From an uncultured Pelagibacteraceae bacterium (GTDB taxonomy: Bacteria > Pseudomonadota > Alphaproteobacteria > Pelagibacterales > Pelagibacteraceae): DNA of 36,523 nucleotides. Made by a program: the position numbers and the translations under genes. The notes beneath the pieces are model-generated. The model saw nothing but the letters and a program-made list of their open reading frames with translations, did no database searches and had not been told where the DNA came from. Location: NCBI GenBank assembly GCA_902521615.1, contig CABYSJ010000012.1:1-36523 (forward strand). Reading direction: 5' to 3'. Of the stretch, positions 7,724-18,413 are shown in pieces (within the stretch, counting starts at the first letter, position 1; every line of letters starts with the position of its first letter).

Positions 7724-9487
7724 TTATACTTTTAAAGGAAGAACTTTTAGCAATAGTTTGTTTCTAATTAAATCAACATTTAATTGATTTAAAGTATTGA
7801 TAATAAAATACACTGTATCTTCATCAATATTTTCAATTTTGTCAGGTCCAATTACCTCAATTATTCTCAACAATGCGGCACCAATCTCATTATTATCTAT
7901 CATTGTTTGAATATCGGCAGGCATTTCTGATTGCTTCACCTCATAAAGACTGTCATATTTTTTTGAAATTTCAACTCCATCAGATTTAAGCGCCTCTATA
8001 AAAATTATATCTTTTTTTGATAAAAAATATTTTTTATCTTTTTTAATTTTCTTTAAAAATTTATCTAGATCATCTTCAATTTTAGATTTTGCATAGTCCC
8101 CATTAAAATAATTTACTAATTTTGATTGATGTAAAATTTTACTATTATATTTAATCTTTTTATCTGCTATCTCTTTCTTGTTAAGATTACTATTATAAAA
8201 TGTTGTGAAATTTGAGGGCACATCCTCAACATTTATTTCACCTAAAAATTTTTTTAATTCCAAATCAAAGGCATCACCGATATCATCAGATATAAATAGA
8301 TCCTTTAATATCTTTATAAATTCTAATTTGATTTTTGGTTCTTCAGTTAAAAGAGTTCTTTGGTATAAAAGAGCGCGTCCCTCGATTGAAGATAGGGATT
8401 TATATGTCTCTTTTGCATTTAAAAATTGATTAATATTAAATTGGAATTTTTTATAAAATTCGAATAACTCCTCTTCAGAATAATTTTTATCATTAACAGC
8501 TTTTTCTATTGTAGAAATTTTTTCTACATCAGTAATCTCTATATCTTGAATTTTAAAAAGTAAATTAGCAGCTGAAAGATATTTCCAAATTATTTTAGGT
8601 GTATCTTCGTTCGGTTCATAAGAGAATTCAGGATTAGTTCTATGAGCTAAATGAAAATCTAAAATTGAATTTATTGATATTTCTTTGTCTGCTTCATCTA
8701 TATATCCAAATAAATAATTTATTTTATTTTCATAATAATTATCTTCAAAACCCAATTCTTTTTTTAAATCTAAGATTAGTTGTGCCTCTTCGTTTTTTCC
8801 ATAATTGATTAAACAATATAAATTAAATTTAGATAGATATTCATCTTGGATAGGTTCTGTATTTTTAGAAAAAATCTCACATGATTTTTTTATATTTGAT
8901 TTTGATAAATAACTATCAACTAAATATCTTGCTAAATTTGGATGCAAATTTATTATTTGATTTTTAATTAAATATTCTTCTATCAACTCTAAATTTGCAT
9001 CTTTTATTAACCAATCAGATTTAAAGCTTAAAAATTCTTGCTCAGTAATATTTTGGGTTGGGGAATAAGCATTTGTTAATAAAGATATATGCATTATATC
9101 AGATGCATCCTCTGAAAGATTAAACTTATTAATATTCTGAAATAAATTTTTTAATTTAGTTCCATCTGAATTTGACCACATATCCATACTCAGACCGTAT
9201 TCGCTGGGATCGTATAACCCTACAATTTTAATTTCTTTTGAGGAAAATTCTTTATCAAGTTTAATTGTATCCTTTTGTTTATTTGTTTGTAATTCGTAAA
9301 CACTATTCTTATTAGTGTTTACAGTATTTTCACCTGAAATATTTGTTTCTGAAATAACTTGATTATCCTTTTTTTCTATATTCCAAATATCAATTGGTTT
9401 TTCCTCAGCAAACACAGAAATAAAAAAAATAAGAAAAACTAATTGAGTTGAAAAAATTTTCTTATTTAACGATTTTAAAATTTTCAT
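7724..9487 (-). CDS. Secreted or periplasmic protein of unknown function
   Basis: I do not recognise this 587-aa protein. It opens with a basic stretch and a hydrophobic core (LNKKIFSTQLVFLIFFISVFA), followed by AEEKP, a typical Sec signal peptide with a cleavage site after Ala. The rest has no further clear membrane segment, is rich in Lys, Asp, Glu, Asn and Ile, and looks mostly helical, compatible with a repeat-helix (TPR-like) scaffold, though no repeat register could be confirmed. A longer frame upstream to 9532 exists, but the ATG at 9485-9487 puts the signal peptide at the N-terminus and is preferred. Its 5' end overlaps the upstream small membrane protein by 26 bases; def lies 21 bases downstream. 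Export is well supported, function unknown. Confidence 0.75.
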   Translation of the reverse strand: MKILKSLNKKIFSTQLVFLIFFISVFAEEKPIDIWNIEKKDNQVISETNISGENTVNTNKNSVYELQTNKQKDTIKLDKEFSSKEIKIVGLYDPSEYGLSMDMWSNSDGTKLKNLFQNINKFNLSEDASDIMHISLLTNAYSPTQNITEQEFLSFKSDWLIKDANLELIEEYLIKNQIINLHPNLARYLVDSYLSKSNIKKSCEIFSKNTEPIQDEYLSKFNLYCLINYGKNEEAQLILDLKKELGFEDNYYENKINYLFGYIDEADKEISINSILDFHLAHRTNPEFSYEPNEDTPKIIWKYLSAANLLFKIQDIEITDVEKISTIEKAVNDKNYSEEELFEFYKKFQFNINQFLNAKETYKSLSSIEGRALLYQRTLLTEEPKIKLEFIKILKDLFISDDIGDAFDLELKKFLGEINVEDVPSNFTTFYNSNLNKKEIADKKIKYNSKILHQSKLVNYFNGDYAKSKIEDDLDKFLKKIKKDKKYFLSKKDIIFIEALKSDGVEISKKYDSLYEVKQSEMPADIQTMIDNNEIGAALLRIIEVIGPDKIENIDEDTVYFIINTLNQLNVDLIRNKLLLKVLPLKV

Positions 9488-9644
9488 TTGGAATAATTTT
9501 TTCAATTTCTTTTTTAGGTGCAGGAAAATCAATTGTACTTAGAAAAAAAATAATACCTAAAATAACCCCTAATCCGATTATAGATTTAATCACAAGTCCT
9601 ATGATACTTGCTTTGCCTAAACTTGTGTTTTTGATGAATTGCAT
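9462..9644 (-). CDS. Small single-span membrane protein, unknown function
   Basis: A 60-aa protein with a short polar N-terminus (MQFIKNTSLGKAS), one long hydrophobic segment (about residues 13-36, IIGLVIKSIIGLGVILGIIF) and a charged Pro-Lys-Glu tail (PAPKKEIEKIIPNENFKIVK). The 3' end overlaps the start of the secreted 587-aa protein, suggesting coupling and a shared envelope role. The opposite strand has a similar-length open frame (9448-9654), but it would lie antisense to this gene and the signal peptide of the next, and shows no protein-like pattern. Topology is inferred as N-in with the tail in the periplasm, which is uncertain. Confidence 0.62.
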   Translation of the reverse strand: MQFIKNTSLGKASIIGLVIKSIIGLGVILGIIFFLSTIDFPAPKKEIEKIIPNENFKIVK

Positions 9645-9701
9645 ATACTTTTAGTTAATTTCAAATTAAGACATATTTATGTTTTTTCAATAAAGAAACT
9701 T
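9645..9701. promoter_or_regulatory. Divergent promoter region between small membrane protein and aroK
   Basis: These 57 bases separate two divergent units and so should hold both promoters, unless these lie inside the genes. The stretch is AT-rich with several TATA-like hexamers, including a short dyad ACATA-TT-TATGT, but no convincing -35/-10 pair could be chosen. Confidence 0.35.
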
Positions 9702-10214
9702 ATGAAATCAAAAGAAAATCTTGTTTTTTTAGGGATGATGGGTTCAGGTAAGAGCTCTATTGGGTCTTTAGCAGCTAAGAAACTTAAATTAAATTTTGTA
9801 GATATCGATAAAGAAATTGAAAAAAATTTAAATATGACAATAAAAAAAATTTTTGAAGTCAAAGGTGAGGATTATTTTAGAAAAATTGAGGAGCAAGTAA
9901 CTTTAAAAAAACTTAAATTAAACTCTACTGTGATTTCACTTGGCGGAGGAGCTTTTACAAATAATAATATTCGGAAAGAAATTTTAAAAAATCATTTATC
10001 TTTTTGGCTAAATTGGGATGATAAAACATTGTTAAATAGAATTAAAAATAGTAGAAAAAGACCATTAGCTATTAACGCAAAAGACACTGAGTTAATTGAT
10101 TTAATTAAGAAACGGTCCAGTATTTATTCTAAAGCATTATATGAGATAAAGTGTGATAATCTTACCAAAGGTGAGATAGTAAATAAAATATTAGAAATTT
10201 ATGAAACAAACTAG
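9702..10214 (+). CDS. aroK: Shikimate kinase
   Basis: AroK phosphorylates shikimate at O3 with ATP on the way to chorismate. At 170 aa from ATG 9702 it matches the family. It has Walker A G11-MMGSGKS, the shikimate-binding DID motif in FVDIDKEIE, the LGGGAF loop and RKRPLA in the lid region. The frame stays open upstream to an ATG at 9639, but that adds 21 residues unlike the family and runs into the divergent gene, so 9702 is chosen. The 3' end overlaps aroB by 14 bases, the usual alphaproteobacterial pair. Confidence 0.95.
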   Translation: MKSKENLVFLGMMGSGKSSIGSLAAKKLKLNFVDIDKEIEKNLNMTIKKIFEVKGEDYFRKIEEQVTLKKLKLNSTVISLGGGAFTNNNIRKEILKNHLSFWLNWDDKTLLNRIKNSRKRPLAINAKDTELIDLIKKRSSIYSKALYEIKCDNLTKGEIVNKILEIYETN

Positions 10215-11307
10215 ATTAAACATAGTAACTAAAACTGAAAAATATCCAATAATTATTGGATCAAATTTAACTTCGAGTGTATCAAAAATTTTTAAATTAA
10301 ATTCAATTTATTTTGACAAATGTTTGATTGTTGTTGATAGAGGTGTTCCAAAAAAATTTATCTCAAATATTAAAAGATCTTTAAAAAATAAAAAAATTTA
10401 TGTCTTATTTTTTAATGCTAGTGAAAAAAATAAAAATATTAACAGCGTAAATAAAATTTTAGAAATTTTGTTGGATAAAAACTTCTCAAGGAATGATGTT
10501 TTAATTTCTTTAGGAGGAGGTATTACAGGCGATGTAAGTGGTTTTGCGGCTAGTCTTTTCAAAAGAGGCCTAAGGTTTGCAAATATTCCAACAACTCTTT
10601 TAGCTCAAGTTGATTCATCAATAGGTGGAAAAACTGGAGTTAATTCTAAGTATGGTAAAAATTTAATAGGAAGTTTTTATCAACCATCATTGGTTCTATC
10701 AGATATTGAATTTCTTAAGTCTTTATCAAAAAGAGAGATCATTTGTGGATATGGAGAAATATTGAAACATTCGTTAATTGAAAATAAAAAATTTTTTAGT
10801 TTCTTAAATAAAAATCTTAAAAAGATTTTAAGTCTTTCATCTCCATTTATCGAAAAAGCTATCTATGAAAGTTGTAAAATTAAAAAAAAGATAGTCGAAA
10901 AAGATGAAAAAGAAACGGCATTAAGAAAAGTATTAAATTTTGGTCATACCTTTGGCCATGCTTATGAGGCAAGCTTAGGTTACAATCGCAAACTAAATCA
11001 TGGTGAGGGAGTAATACTTGGAATGAAGACAGCACTTAATTTTAGTTTAAGGGAAAATATGCTTAGTAAAAATGAATATAATTTAATTTTAAATCATATT
11101 GATAATTCTGGTATATCTGTTTCTATAAAAAAATATTTTTCTATCAAAGATTTAAATAAAATTTTATCTTTTATGATCAAAGATAAAAAAAATAATTCCG
11201 AAAAAATTAATTTAGTTTTGTTAAAAAAAATTGGTAAGCCAATTTTTAACAAACAATACTCAAAAAAAAAGTTAGGTATATTTATGAAAAAAATTCTAAC
11301 TAATTAA
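10201..11307 (+). CDS. aroB: 3-dehydroquinate synthase
   Basis: AroB cyclises DAHP to 3-dehydroquinate using NAD+ and a divalent metal, the second shikimate-pathway step. The 368 residues carry the NAD loop LGGGITGDVSGF (from L104), DSSIGGKTGVN, GYGEILKH with metal ligand E186, FGHTFGHA with H249 (and H253), and NHGEGVILGM with H267. The metal ligand triad is therefore complete. The gene starts inside the 3' end of aroK. The 3' end converges with and overlaps the bolA-like gene by 12 bases. Confidence 0.97.
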   Translation: MKQTRLNIVTKTEKYPIIIGSNLTSSVSKIFKLNSIYFDKCLIVVDRGVPKKFISNIKRSLKNKKIYVLFFNASEKNKNINSVNKILEILLDKNFSRNDVLISLGGGITGDVSGFAASLFKRGLRFANIPTTLLAQVDSSIGGKTGVNSKYGKNLIGSFYQPSLVLSDIEFLKSLSKREIICGYGEILKHSLIENKKFFSFLNKNLKKILSLSSPFIEKAIYESCKIKKKIVEKDEKETALRKVLNFGHTFGHAYEASLGYNRKLNHGEGVILGMKTALNFSLRENMLSKNEYNLILNHIDNSGISVSIKKYFSIKDLNKILSFMIKDKKNNSEKINLVLLKKIGKPIFNKQYSKKKLGIFMKKILTN

Positions 11308-11556
11308 AATCTGTATTGAGTGAATAAATTCTTTTAATTCTTGATCTAAAATTTTGTAAATTTTTTTATTACTTTCAATTTTATTCATTTTTTTTAGTTC
11401 TTCTGAAACAATAACTAATTTTAAATGATATTTTCCTACTTGATTTCCTTTATGATTTTTATGAAGAAAAGATTTATCTTCAATATTTATACTTTCAATA
11501 TTTATTTGATTTAATAATTTATTTTTTACAATTGTAATTAACTCATTTATATCCAT
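11296..11556 (-). CDS. BolA-family protein
   Basis: An 86-aa BolA/IbaG-like protein. The family pattern is visible: an N-terminal helix, a loop with His (FLHKNHKG), the beta-strand YHLKLVIVSEEL, a central helix with KIYKILDQEL, and the C-terminal FIHSIQI, whose His is the conserved family ligand in IHAL-type endings. BolA proteins work with monothiol glutaredoxins in iron-sulfur cluster handling; the partner glutaredoxin is not in this window. The gene is divergent from the J-domain/cobS/cobT unit with only 17 bases between starts, a neighbourhood seen in other alphaproteobacteria. The sequence is divergent in the middle (no RHR motif), so the exact subtype is uncertain. Confidence 0.82.
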   Translation of the reverse strand: MDINELITIVKNKLLNQINIESINIEDKSFLHKNHKGNQVGKYHLKLVIVSEELKKMNKIESNKKIYKILDQELKEFIHSIQILIS

Positions 11557-11573
11557 ATATGTTATTATATATC

Positions 11574-12107
11574 ATGAAAAATATTTGTGACTGGAATAAT
11601 TGTAATAAAATAGGTGAATATAAGGCACCAGTGGAAAAAGATAATAGTAGAAAATTTAGAATGCTTTGCCTTGAACATGTTAAAGAATTTAACAAAAATT
11701 GGAACTATTTTTCAGGAATGAATGATGATCAAGTAATGAATTTTTTAAAATCTGATATGACTTGGCACAAACCCACGCAAAGCTTTAGCTCCTCAGATAA
11801 TTTTTTCAAAGTATTATGGAATACAACTTTGAGAGATGAGCTCGATAAAGAAAAAATAAATGGAGAGTATAATCATATGCGTCAATTTAAATTTGATCAT
11901 AAAGATATAAAAGCTTTCGGAATATTGGGGGTTTCTGTGGGTTTAAAGTGGAAGAAAATACAAGATAAATTCAAATTACTTGTGAAAAAATTTCACCCTG
12001 ATATGAATTCTGGAAATAAAAAATACGAGGAAAAACTTAAACTTATTACATTGGCTTACACTCAACTAAAAAATACCTATAGAGAAAAAATTGACACCAA
12101 ATCTTAA
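11574..12107 (+). CDS. J-domain protein with N-terminal zinc-binding-like motif
   Basis: A 177-aa protein from ATG 11574. The N-terminus has C5-x4-C10 and C32-x2-H35, a likely zinc site, followed by a WNYFSGM segment. The C-terminal part is a J-domain: [20 protein letters not shown], then KKFHPDMN with the HPD triad at 131-133 and a final helix ([12 protein letters not shown]). J-domains stimulate the Hsp70 ATPase. The protein sits at the head of the unit with cobS and cobT and overlaps cobS by 17 bases. An in-frame ATG 15 bases upstream would add MLLYI, unlike the family. No Shine-Dalgarno sequence is visible. Substrate and role are unknown; a link to the CobS/CobT complex is inferred from gene order. 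Confidence 0.88.
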   Translation: MKNICDWNNCNKIGEYKAPVEKDNSRKFRMLCLEHVKEFNKNWNYFSGMNDDQVMNFLKSDMTWHKPTQSFSSSDNFFKVLWNTTLRDELDKEKINGEYNHMRQFKFDHKDIKAFGILGVSVGLKWKKIQDKFKLLVKKFHPDMNSGNKKYEEKLKLITLAYTQLKNTYREKIDTKS

Positions 12108-13065
12108 CACAGAACCAGATATTAAAGTTTCATTAAAACAAACTTTTGGAATTGACTCAGAAATGGAAGTAGACGCATTTTCAAAAAATAATGAATATGT
12201 TCCTGAAATTGATAAAAACTACAAGTTCGATAGAGATACTACTTTAGCTATTATCTCAGGATTTTCGTTTAATAAGAGAGTTTTAGTGCAAGGATATCAT
12301 GGTACTGGAAAATCTACTCACATCGAGCAAATTGCGGCAAGATTAAATTGGCCTTGTATCCGTGTAAATTTAGATAGTCATGTAAGTAGAATTGATTTGA
12401 TTGGAAAAGATGCGATTGTGCTTAAAGATGGTAAACAAGTAACTCAATTTAACGAAGGAATTTTACCATGGTCTATACAAAATCCAGTCGCACTTGTTTT
12501 TGACGAATATGATGCTGGTAGACCTGATGTAATGTTTGTAATTCAAAGAGTTTTAGAGGCTGAGGGAAATTTTACATTGCTTGATAAAAACAAAGTAATT
12601 AAACAAAATAAATTTTTTAGATTGTTTGCTACTTCAAATACTGTTGGACTTGGTGATACCACAGGCCTTTATCATGGCACGCAGCAAATTAACCAAGGTC
12701 AGATGGATAGGTGGAATATCGTTACAACCTTAAACTATCTTAGCCTAGATAGAGAAATGGATATTGTTTTGTCTAAAAATAAAAATTTAAATAATGCGAA
12801 AGGGAAAGAAAAAGTTGCTAATATGATAAAAGTGGCATCTTTAACGCGTAAAGGATTTATTGCAGGAGATATTTCAACAGTAATGAGCCCAAGAACAGTA
12901 TTACATTGGGCAGAAAATGCAGAGATATTTAAAGACACTGGTTATGCCTTTAGAGTAACCTTTCTTAATAAATGTGATGATATTGAAAAAAATACTATCG
13001 CAGAATATTATCAAAGATGTTTTGGTGAAGAGTTGCCAGAATCTTTGATGAATATTCAAATCTAA
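12091..13065 (+). CDS. cobS: CobS-type AAA+ ATPase (cobaltochelatase subunit family)
   Basis: CobS is the AAA+ subunit that, with CobT, powers CobN in aerobic cobalt insertion into hydrogenobyrinate diamide. The 324-aa protein is full length. Walker A is G68-YHGTGKS; Walker B is [12 protein letters not shown] (D138, E139); the sensor-1 segment is FATSNTVG (N183); the MSPRTV segment and the C-terminal [10 protein letters not shown] are typical. The start is TTG at 12091, chosen because the N-terminus ([16 protein letters not shown]) matches the family right from there and no ATG lies before it. No cobN or other corrinoid gene is in the window, so the partner and true substrate may differ; the name reflects family, not proven role. 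It overlaps cobT as TAATG. Confidence 0.92.
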   Translation: MTPNLNTEPDIKVSLKQTFGIDSEMEVDAFSKNNEYVPEIDKNYKFDRDTTLAIISGFSFNKRVLVQGYHGTGKSTHIEQIAARLNWPCIRVNLDSHVSRIDLIGKDAIVLKDGKQVTQFNEGILPWSIQNPVALVFDEYDAGRPDVMFVIQRVLEAEGNFTLLDKNKVIKQNKFFRLFATSNTVGLGDTTGLYHGTQQINQGQMDRWNIVTTLNYLSLDREMDIVLSKNKNLNNAKGKEKVANMIKVASLTRKGFIAGDISTVMSPRTVLHWAENAEIFKDTGYAFRVTFLNKCDDIEKNTIAEYYQRCFGEELPESLMNIQI

Positions 13066-14864
13066 TGAGCACCAAAGAAAATAATTTAAAAGAAAAATTC
13101 AAAATTGCTTTAACTTCTACGGCAAAAGTAATTGCTGACGATTTTGATGTGAAAAAAATAAATTCTGAGGAAAGAAAAATAAAAGAATTTAATTTTCTAG
13201 AGATTGATAATTTAACTAGTCCAGCTGATTTTATAAGATTACGTGCTGAAACAGATTCCTCGGCTTTGAAAAAAAAATTTTGTAATGAAACAATTTACAA
13301 AAAAAACCTTCCCTCAAATACATCCTCTAGATCTCTTTATAATATCGCTGAAAAAATACGTTATGAGACTCTAGGAGGAAAAATGTTGAAAGGAATTGAG
13401 AAAAATTTTCAAGAAAATTATCATCAAATAATAAATCGTAAAAGAAAAGATCAACTAAAAACTAAAGAGGATGTATCTGTTTCAGAGGCATTTGAGCTAT
13501 ATATGCTTAAGAATTTTCACAAAATTAAGCTAAATCCTCTAACAACAAAAATGCTAAATTTTTGGGAAAAAGACTTTGAGGACGCTATAGAAAAACACAA
13601 AGAATTTTTAATTAAAAATCTTGAGGATCAAAATATTTATAGTTCAAAGTTTTCACAAATATTGGAAGAAATGGATATTTTTCAAAGTGAAGATGAGGAC
13701 GAAAGAAAAGAAGAAAATAAAGATCAAGGACAAGATAATCCATCAAATGAAGATGAAAATAATGACAAAGAAGATAATAAAGATGAAGAAGATGAAAATG
13801 TATCAGAGGCTTCAATAGATGCTGATTATAGTGTTGATGAATTTAACTTTGACGAACAATTGTCGGACACCGAGTCAGATGAACAAAGCTCTGAGCAAGT
13901 AGCCCAAAAAAAAATAGATAATATCAATTTAGATTATAAAATATTTACAACTCAGTTTGATGAAGTTATAAAGGCTGAAAATCTAGAAAATGCAGATGAG
14001 GCAACAAAACTAAGAAAAAATTTAGATCAACAATTAATCGGTTTTCAAGATATTATAACAAAGCTTGCGAATAAACTTCAAAGACAATTGCTTGCAAAAC
14101 AAAATAGAGCATGGGAATTTGATTTAGAGGAAGGATTATTAGACAGTTCAAAACTTCCAAGAATTATTATGGATCCATATAATTCTTTGTCATTCAAAAA
14201 AGAAAAAGATTTAGATTTTAAAGATACAGTAGTGACTCTACTCATAGATAATTCTGGATCTATGAGGGGAAGACCAATCACTATTGCAGCTATTTGTGCA
14301 GATATCTTATCCAGAACACTAGAAAGGTGCTCTGTTAAAGTTGAAATTTTAGGTTTCACTACTAAAAATTGGAAGGGTGGACAGAGTAGAGAATTATGGA
14401 CGAAAAATTCTAAACCTAAAACACCAGGAAGATTGAACGACCTAAGACATATAATTTACAAAGGAGCAGATACGCATTGGAGACAGGCAAAAAATAATTT
14501 AGGACTAATGCTAAAAGAAGGATTGCTCAAAGAGAACATTGATGGAGAAGCTATATCGTGGGCCTATAACAGAATAAAAAAAAGAAAAGAAGAAAGAAAA
14601 ATATTAATGGTAATTTCTGATGGAGCCCCTGTAGATGACTCAACTCTTTCAGTAAATTCAGGTGACTTTTTAGAAAAACATTTAAAAAAGATTGTGAAGT
14701 TTATTGAAAATAAATCAGATATTGAAGTTTTGGCTATAGGAATTGGTCATGATGTTTCAAGATATTATAATAAAGCTATCAAAATTACTGACGTAAATGA
14801 ATTAGGAGATGTTATGATATCTCAACTAAGCTCATTATTTGAAACAAAGAACAAATACAACTAA
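13065..14864 (+). CDS. cobT: CobT-type VWA-domain protein (cobaltochelatase subunit family)
   Basis: A 599-aa partner of the CobS ATPase. The N-terminal 200 residues resemble the CobT N-terminal domain. A long acidic, Glu/Asp/Asn-rich linker spans roughly residues 209-285. The C-terminal von Willebrand A domain has the MIDAS motif D395-NSGSM and a later [11 protein letters not shown] loop. This layout (acidic linker plus VWA) is typical of CobT and of Mg-chelatase BchD-like subunits. The gene overlaps cobS by one base and converges with the RegB-like kinase gene, sharing 4 bases. The acidic run makes an open frame on both other strands that is not a gene. Without CobN nearby, the biological target is open. 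Confidence 0.92.
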   Translation: MSTKENNLKEKFKIALTSTAKVIADDFDVKKINSEERKIKEFNFLEIDNLTSPADFIRLRAETDSSALKKKFCNETIYKKNLPSNTSSRSLYNIAEKIRYETLGGKMLKGIEKNFQENYHQIINRKRKDQLKTKEDVSVSEAFELYMLKNFHKIKLNPLTTKMLNFWEKDFEDAIEKHKEFLIKNLEDQNIYSSKFSQILEEMDIFQSEDEDERKEENKDQGQDNPSNEDENNDKEDNKDEEDENVSEASIDADYSVDEFNFDEQLSDTESDEQSSEQVAQKKIDNINLDYKIFTTQFDEVIKAENLENADEATKLRKNLDQQLIGFQDIITKLANKLQRQLLAKQNRAWEFDLEEGLLDSSKLPRIIMDPYNSLSFKKEKDLDFKDTVVTLLIDNSGSMRGRPITIAAICADILSRTLERCSVKVEILGFTTKNWKGGQSRELWTKNSKPKTPGRLNDLRHIIYKGADTHWRQAKNNLGLMLKEGLLKENIDGEAISWAYNRIKKRKEERKILMVISDGAPVDDSTLSVNSGDFLEKHLKKIVKFIENKSDIEVLAIGIGHDVSRYYNKAIKITDVNELGDVMISQLSSLFETKNKYN

Positions 14865-16141
14865 ATATGAAATAATTCTTCATTACTCCATCTAATAACA
14901 ACTTCAGCACCATTACGTGTTTTTGAATTTCTACAATTAACCGATGCAAAATTTTTTTCTAATAAAGTTTTTCCAATAAACAATCCTAGACCCAAACCCT
15001 CTTTAGATTTGTCTTTAGAATAATTTGATTTCAAATATGGCTCACCAATTTTTGAAATTATATCTCTAGGATAACCATCTCCATCATCCTCAACTGTAAT
15101 TTCAGTTATTTCACTATCACTTTTCAAATTAATAAAAATTGTATTTTTGGCAAATTTATTCGCGTTTCCGATAAAATTTCTTAACCCATAAACTAATTCT
15201 ATAGATTTAGTTATCTTTTTTGGGTTTGAGTCCTGGTCAAAATTAAAGACAAATTCCTTTTTACTTATTTCCTTAAATGAAGAAATAATTTCATGCAAAT
15301 AATTTCGAATATTAATATCTTTATCAATAAATTCATCTTCTTCTACAGGATTTAAAGTTAATCGCTTTAAAATTTCATTGCATCTCTCAACTTGACTATT
15401 CAATAACTCTATATCTTTTTCTAAATCTTTTTGCCCCTTAAATTGTTTCATTAAATCATGCGTAATTATTGTTATCGTAGAAAGTGGTGTACCTAAAGAA
15501 TGTGCCGCTGCAGCAGCTTGACCACCTAAAGATAATAGTTCATGTTCTTTAGCCATTACCTCTTCCATTTTTCCTAATGCTTCTTTTCTTAATCTAGATT
15601 GTGTACCAAATGTCATTGCAAAATAATTTAAAAAGACCAAGGCAACAATTAAGGATGTTGGTATAGAATAATAAAAATAATGATTGTTATGAAAATCACT
15701 GTTTAAATTAATTGGCAAATCTTCATAGTTAAAAGTTAGAAAAATAATTATAATTGTTGTTAAAGTTACTAATAATATATTAGTTCTTAAGCTCAAATTT
15801 GATGAAGAAAAAACACTTGGTATTAATATAAAAATTACAAATGGATTGATTATTCCTCCTGATAAATAAAGGAGGATACCTAATTGCAAAATATCTATGA
15901 GCAGGAATATAAAAGCAGATCTATCTGATAATTGTGTTTTTTTATAAATAAAAATTAAATATAAATTACTTAATATTCCTAAAAATATAACTAAATTTGA
16001 GGTAATAAAATCAAAACTAGAATTTAGAAATAAATATACAAAATTTACTGCAATTAATTGTCCAATAATTCCAATCCATCTAAGGGTTATATATGTTGAT
16101 TTTTTAAAAGAATGATATTTTGAAGTTTCAAAGAACTTCAT
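14861..16141 (-). CDS. RegB/PrrB/ActS-type redox sensor histidine kinase
   Basis: A 426-aa inner-membrane kinase with about six hydrophobic segments in the first 175 residues. It shows the RegB signature GGIINPF (95-101), tied in the family to ubiquinone sensing. The H-box is [15 protein letters not shown] with phospho-accepting H214. C254 in QVERCNEIL matches the position of the redox-active cysteine of RegB. The ATP domain has the N-box ([10 protein letters not shown]), DDGDGYP and [10 protein letters not shown]. In relatives, RegB acts with the response regulator RegA to control respiration or redox genes; regA is not in this window. The gene starts 2 bases after gyrB, so the two probably share a transcript. 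It overlaps cobT at the 3' end. Confidence 0.9.
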   Translation of the reverse strand: MKFFETSKYHSFKKSTYITLRWIGIIGQLIAVNFVYLFLNSSFDFITSNLVIFLGILSNLYLIFIYKKTQLSDRSAFIFLLIDILQLGILLYLSGGIINPFVIFILIPSVFSSSNLSLRTNILLVTLTTIIIIFLTFNYEDLPINLNSDFHNNHYFYYSIPTSLIVALVFLNYFAMTFGTQSRLRKEALGKMEEVMAKEHELLSLGGQAAAAAHSLGTPLSTITIITHDLMKQFKGQKDLEKDIELLNSQVERCNEILKRLTLNPVEEDEFIDKDINIRNYLHEIISSFKEISKKEFVFNFDQDSNPKKITKSIELVYGLRNFIGNANKFAKNTIFINLKSDSEITEITVEDDGDGYPRDIISKIGEPYLKSNYSKDKSKEGLGLGLFIGKTLLEKNFASVNCRNSKTRNGAEVVIRWSNEELFHI

Positions 16142-16143
16142 TT

Positions 16144-18210
<2,067 letters not shown>

Positions 18211-18230
18211 TTAAAATTAGGAAAAAGAAA

Positions 18231-18236
18231 ATTATA
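18231..18236 (-). promoter_or_regulatory. Probable -10 box for gyrB
   Basis: A perfect TATAAT, preceded by TGC (close to an extended -10), lies 23 bases upstream of the gyrB ATG on the minus strand. No good -35 match is seen at 16-18 bases; the region there is AT-rich. The site lies between the tRNA-Ser 3' end and gyrB, where a new promoter is expected. Confidence 0.55.
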
Positions 18237-18304
18237 GCATTTTTTATAAAAATTGCTGATTTATCTTAACAAAAAAACTGTAAAATGCCTAAATTACCCT
18301 TGAA

Positions 18305-18319
18305 AAATAAAGCTTATTT
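18305..18319 (-). terminator. Possible weak terminator after tRNA-Ser
   Basis: On the minus-strand transcript AAATAA-GCT-TTATTT forms a 6-bp hairpin followed by a short U-rich stretch, starting 2 bases after the tRNA CCA end. The stem is all A-U with a 3-base loop, so it would be weak; it may equally be chance in AT-rich DNA. Confidence 0.3.
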
Positions 18320-18321
18320 AA

Positions 18322-18411
18322 TGGCGGAGAGAATGGGATTCGAACCCATGAAAGAATTGCTCCTTTACACGCTTTCCAAGCGTGCGCCTTCAACCACTCG
18401 GCCACCTCTCC
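18322..18411 (-). tRNA. tRNA-Ser (anticodon GGA)
   Basis: Read on the minus strand, the RNA begins GGAGAGGTGGCCGAG and folds as a class II tRNA. The 7-bp acceptor stem (last pair G-U) ends with discriminator G73 and an encoded CCA. The anticodon stem CACGC/GCGTG has loop TTGGAAA with anticodon GGA at 18375-18377. A long variable arm (AAAGGA, loop GCAA, TTCTTT) and a T-arm ATGGG-TTCGAAT-CCCAT follow. It reads UCC and UCU. It starts 2 bases after the lepA stop, so it is probably cut from the lepA transcript. Confidence 0.97.
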
Positions 18412-18413
18412 GA

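Noticed and set aside
9448..9654. 68-codon open frame on the plus strand with hydrophobic content
   Set aside because: It lies antisense to the 60-aa membrane protein and the signal peptide of the secreted protein. The minus-strand reading gives a proper membrane span and charged tail; the plus reading looks like its complement.
13612..13818. Open frames on both strands inside cobT
   Set aside because: They arise from the GAA/GAT-rich acidic linker, which leaves alternative frames free of stops. Products are low-complexity Met/Lys/Ile or His/Leu strings.
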